Origin: CAZUVM01 sp964623885 | GTDB taxonomy: Bacteria; Verrucomicrobiota; Verrucomicrobiia; Limisphaerales; UBA8199 | Assembly (NCBI GenBank): GCA_964623885.1 | Contig: CAZUVM010000213.1 | Span: forward strand, 1-36,413 | Direction: 5' to 3' | Length of the DNA stretch: 36,413 bases | Shown here: positions 34,758-36,413 of the stretch, piece after piece | Layout of the letters: the number at the start of each line of letters is the position of its first letter | Position numbering within the stretch: the stretch's first letter is position 1 | Translations under genes and position numbers: made by a program | Notes under the pieces: generated by a model | What the model saw: only the letters and a program-made list of their open reading frames with translations | Told to the model about the DNA's origin: nothing | Database searches by the model: none

Positions 34758-36134
34758 ATGCAACCCGTCCTTGATTATCTGACTCAAAACCAGAACCGCT
34801 TTATTGAGGAGCTGTGCGAGTATGTCCGTTTCCCAAGCGTTTCGGCCCAACCTCAGCACCAGAAAGACATGGAGGCCTGCGGCAATTGGCTCGTGCAGCA
34901 TTGCCAAAACATCGGCCTCGATGCCCGCCTTTGCCCTACCGAGGGACATCCTATTGTCCTGGCGAAAACCCCTGCCGCGAAATCAAATACCGGCCGGCGT
35001 CCGCACTTTCTCGTCTACGGCCATTACGATGTGCAGCCGCCCGAGCCATTCGAGCTTTGGAAATCGCCGCCCTTCGAACCGCGTATCGAAGGCCGATCTC
35101 TGTTCGCTCGCGGAGCCTGCGACAACAAAGGCCAGAACCTCGCCCACTTCAAAGCCATCGAAGCTTATTTGAAAACCGGGACCGAGCTGCCTTGCGACAT
35201 TACCGTTGTTATCGAAGGCGAAGAGGAAGTCGGCAGCAAGAGCCTCGCGTCTTTCCTCCTGGATCGCCGGGAGGAACTGGCTTGCGAGGCAATCGTGATC
35301 TCCGACACCGGAATGCCTACGCCCAAACATCCTGCCTTCACTTATGCTTTGCGTGGCATCGCCGCGTACGAAGTCATCCTGCACGGACCCAATCGCGATC
35401 TGCACTCGGGCATCTTCGGTGGCACGGTTGATAATCCAGCCATGGTGCTCTGCCAAATGTTGGGAAAGCTGCGAGATAAAAACGGACGCATTGCCATCTC
35501 CGGCTTTTATGACAAAGTTCAGCCGCTTTCCGCATATGAGCGCAAACAGTTCAAACGCCTGCCCTTTAAAGAAAGCGATTACCGCAAATTCCTCGGCGTG
35601 CCGCAGTTGTTCGGCGAGAAGGGCTACACGCCGCTCGAGCAGCGTTCCGCCCGGCCGACCCTCGAGATTAATGGCCTGACCAGCGGCTACCAGGGTGAAG
35701 GGAACAAAACCATCGTGCCGGCCTGGGCCCGCGCCAAAATCACCATGCGCCTCGTGCCAAACCAGCATCCGGCGCGCATCGACAAGCTGTTTCGTGCTCA
35801 GTTGAAAAAGCTTTGCCCGCCCACCGTGCGGATGGAAATCGAAGGTGGTCATGGCGCCGAACCTTATCTCGTCTCGCCGACTGGTCCGCAGGCGCAAGCC
35901 TCCTTGCGCGCGCTCAAGGCCGCATTCGGTTACGAGCCGGTGTTGATGCGGGAAGGCGGGTCCATCCCGATAGTAAATCAGTTCAAGAAAATTCTCGGCG
36001 CGGACGCGCTAATGCTCGGCTTGGCATTACCGGACGATAATGCTCATTCACCTAATGAGAAATTCGATCTGGACTGCTTCGCCAAAGGCCAGGTCATGAG
36101 CGCGCATCTGTGGCAGGAACTGAGCAAGATCTAA
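34758..36134 (+). CDS. M20-family metallopeptidase (dipeptidase)
   Basis: A 458-residue cytoplasmic di-zinc peptidase of the M20 family (CNDP/ArgE/DapE-like). The catalytic motif is YGHYDVQP with H89 and D91. The bridging Asp is D122 in ARGACDNKGQ, where most relatives have G(A/S)xDDKG; the proton-shuttle Glu lies in EGEEEVGS at 153-160. The dimerisation (lid) domain includes LHSGIFGGTVDNPA with its conserved His, and the last ligand is the His in DDNAHSPNEKF. The length and order match cytosolic non-specific dipeptidases. No signal peptide. It begins 17 bp after the glycoside-hydrolase-like gene and may share its transcript. Confidence 0.93.
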   Translation: MQPVLDYLTQNQNRFIEELCEYVRFPSVSAQPQHQKDMEACGNWLVQHCQNIGLDARLCPTEGHPIVLAKTPAAKSNTGRRPHFLVYGHYDVQPPEPFELWKSPPFEPRIEGRSLFARGACDNKGQNLAHFKAIEAYLKTGTELPCDITVVIEGEEEVGSKSLASFLLDRREELACEAIVISDTGMPTPKHPAFTYALRGIAAYEVILHGPNRDLHSGIFGGTVDNPAMVLCQMLGKLRDKNGRIAISGFYDKVQPLSAYERKQFKRLPFKESDYRKFLGVPQLFGEKGYTPLEQRSARPTLEINGLTSGYQGEGNKTIVPAWARAKITMRLVPNQHPARIDKLFRAQLKKLCPPTVRMEIEGGHGAEPYLVSPTGPQAQASLRALKAAFGYEPVLMREGGSIPIVNQFKKILGADALMLGLALPDDNAHSPNEKFDLDCFAKGQVMSAHLWQELSKI

Positions 36135-36292
36135 GAAGAACACATTTCAGATGAAGAATTCCCCTCACCCCCGACCCTCTCCCAAAGAGAGTGGGAGAAT
36201 CGTCTGCAATCTGTGGGCGAATCCTAAGCCGTAGGTTCGTTCCCGACCGAACTTAGCTGTCCCCTCTCCCTCGGCCGGAACGATTCAGGTGG
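36135..36292. repeat. Intergenic repeat-like stretch
   Basis: The stretch CCCCTCACCCCCGACCCTCT and the following CTCTC-CCAAA-GAGAG stem (about 36176-36190) resemble a C/T-rich dispersed intergenic text found in many bacterial genomes. A second, similar CCCCTCTCCC lies at about 36261-36270. No gene is visible. Confidence 0.4.
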
Positions 36293-36373
36293 CGTTTGGT
36301 GGTGCTGCGGGTTGAGACTGTGTTTTGTATGAAAAAAACCACTCAACCACACACAGGCAGCACTCACCAAACG
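36293..36373. repeat. 81-bp interrupted inverted repeat around an ATG
   Basis: Three blocks pair in register: CGTTTGGTG 36293-36301 with CACCAAACG 36365-36373; GTGCTGC 36302-36308 with GCAGCAC 36357-36363 (one bulged T); and GGTTGAG 36310-36316 with CTCAACC 36342-36348 (right-hand bulge 36349-36356). That is 23 perfect pairs. The loop 36317-36341 contains the ATG of the ORF at the right edge. It could be a MITE-like palindrome or a start-codon-masking hairpin. Confidence 0.65.
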
Positions 36374-36413
36374 GTGATGGAGATTAGCACTCGCAAGGGA
36401 AGTCAGTCCATTC
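36329..36413 (+). CDS. Possible ORF cut by the right window edge
   Basis: ATG 36329 opens a frame that stays open to the window end (28 codons; begins MKKTTQPHTGSTHQTVMEIS). I do not recognise it and 28 codons are too few to judge. It has no Shine-Dalgarno, and its start lies in the loop of the inverted repeat, so it may be translationally controlled or not a gene at all. Confidence 0.3.
   Translation, partial: MKKTTQPHTGSTHQTVMEISTRKGSQSI

Noticed and set aside
36210..36250. tRNA-like GGTTCGTTCC stretch
   Set aside because: No acceptor, D or anticodon stems can be built around it.
36293..36373. Integron attC site
   Set aside because: The ends read CGTTTGG...CCAAACG and do not fit the RYYYAAC/GTTRRRY core sites or their orientation; there is no integrase or cassette structure.

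Overview
The window looks like chromosomal DNA of a free-living Verrucomicrobiota bacterium, most likely of the Limisphaerales/Pedosphaera type. This is inferred from gene content, not from a marker search. The pointers are two prepilin-like proteins with H-X(9/10)-DG tails, a large SBBP beta-propeller protein with a YVLQ...FFRL C-terminal module, a DUF6807 (PmoA-family) protein, a dCache receptor Ser/Thr kinase, a Gram-negative BamA/Skp envelope set, moderately high GC, few Shine-Dalgarno sites, and many GC-rich hairpins and short repeats between genes. I found no phage, insertion sequence with transposase, tRNA, rRNA or CRISPR array.

Layout. (1) 2-4909 (+) is a tight signalling operon: a membrane PAS histidine kinase cut by the left edge, an Rcp1-like REC-only regulator, and a REC-GAF-PAS-PAS-kinase-REC hybrid. 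(2) 4910-5240 is a 331-bp non-coding block. It holds two tandem 15-bp palindromes 21 bp apart, a sigma-54-like -24/-12 element, a foldable RNA of about 95 nt, and a strong intrinsic terminator ending 7 bp before the start of a second REC-only regulator (5241-5675). (3) 5786-7821 (-) is a detached four-gene piece of the S10 ribosomal operon (S10, L3, L4, L23). (4) 7967-13369 (+) carries an MBL-fold hydrolase, transaldolase, a histidine-kinase-like protein whose phospho-accepting His is replaced by Asp, and a ModF-like double ABC ATPase.

(5) 13436-22650 (-) is an envelope cluster, in transcription order bamA, an SBBP propeller protein, skp/ompH, a prepilin-like protein, and a zinc-finger/membrane/PQQ-repeat protein. 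(6) 23080-27872 (+) has an MgtA-type P-type ATPase and an Nramp/MntH transporter, separated by a 731-bp gap with a perfect terminator hairpin (CCTCC loop) and a promoter/palindrome in front of Nramp. (7) 27940-36134 has a second prepilin-like protein, the dCache Ser/Thr kinase (-), and a run of catabolic genes (+): DUF6807, SMP-30/gluconolactonase, a secreted glycoside-hydrolase-like protein and an M20 dipeptidase. (8) The right edge carries a long interrupted inverted repeat whose loop holds the ATG of a cut-off ORF.

The most interesting element is the block at 4935-5240. Paired palindromes about 107-128 bp upstream of a sigma-54-like promoter, followed by a structured RNA with its own terminator, have the architecture of a sigma-54-controlled small RNA or attenuated leader next to two-component genes. 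I could not match the RNA to a known class. The other notable points are the His-less kinase, the broken S10 operon, the SBBP gene between bamA and skp, and the CCTCC-loop terminator.
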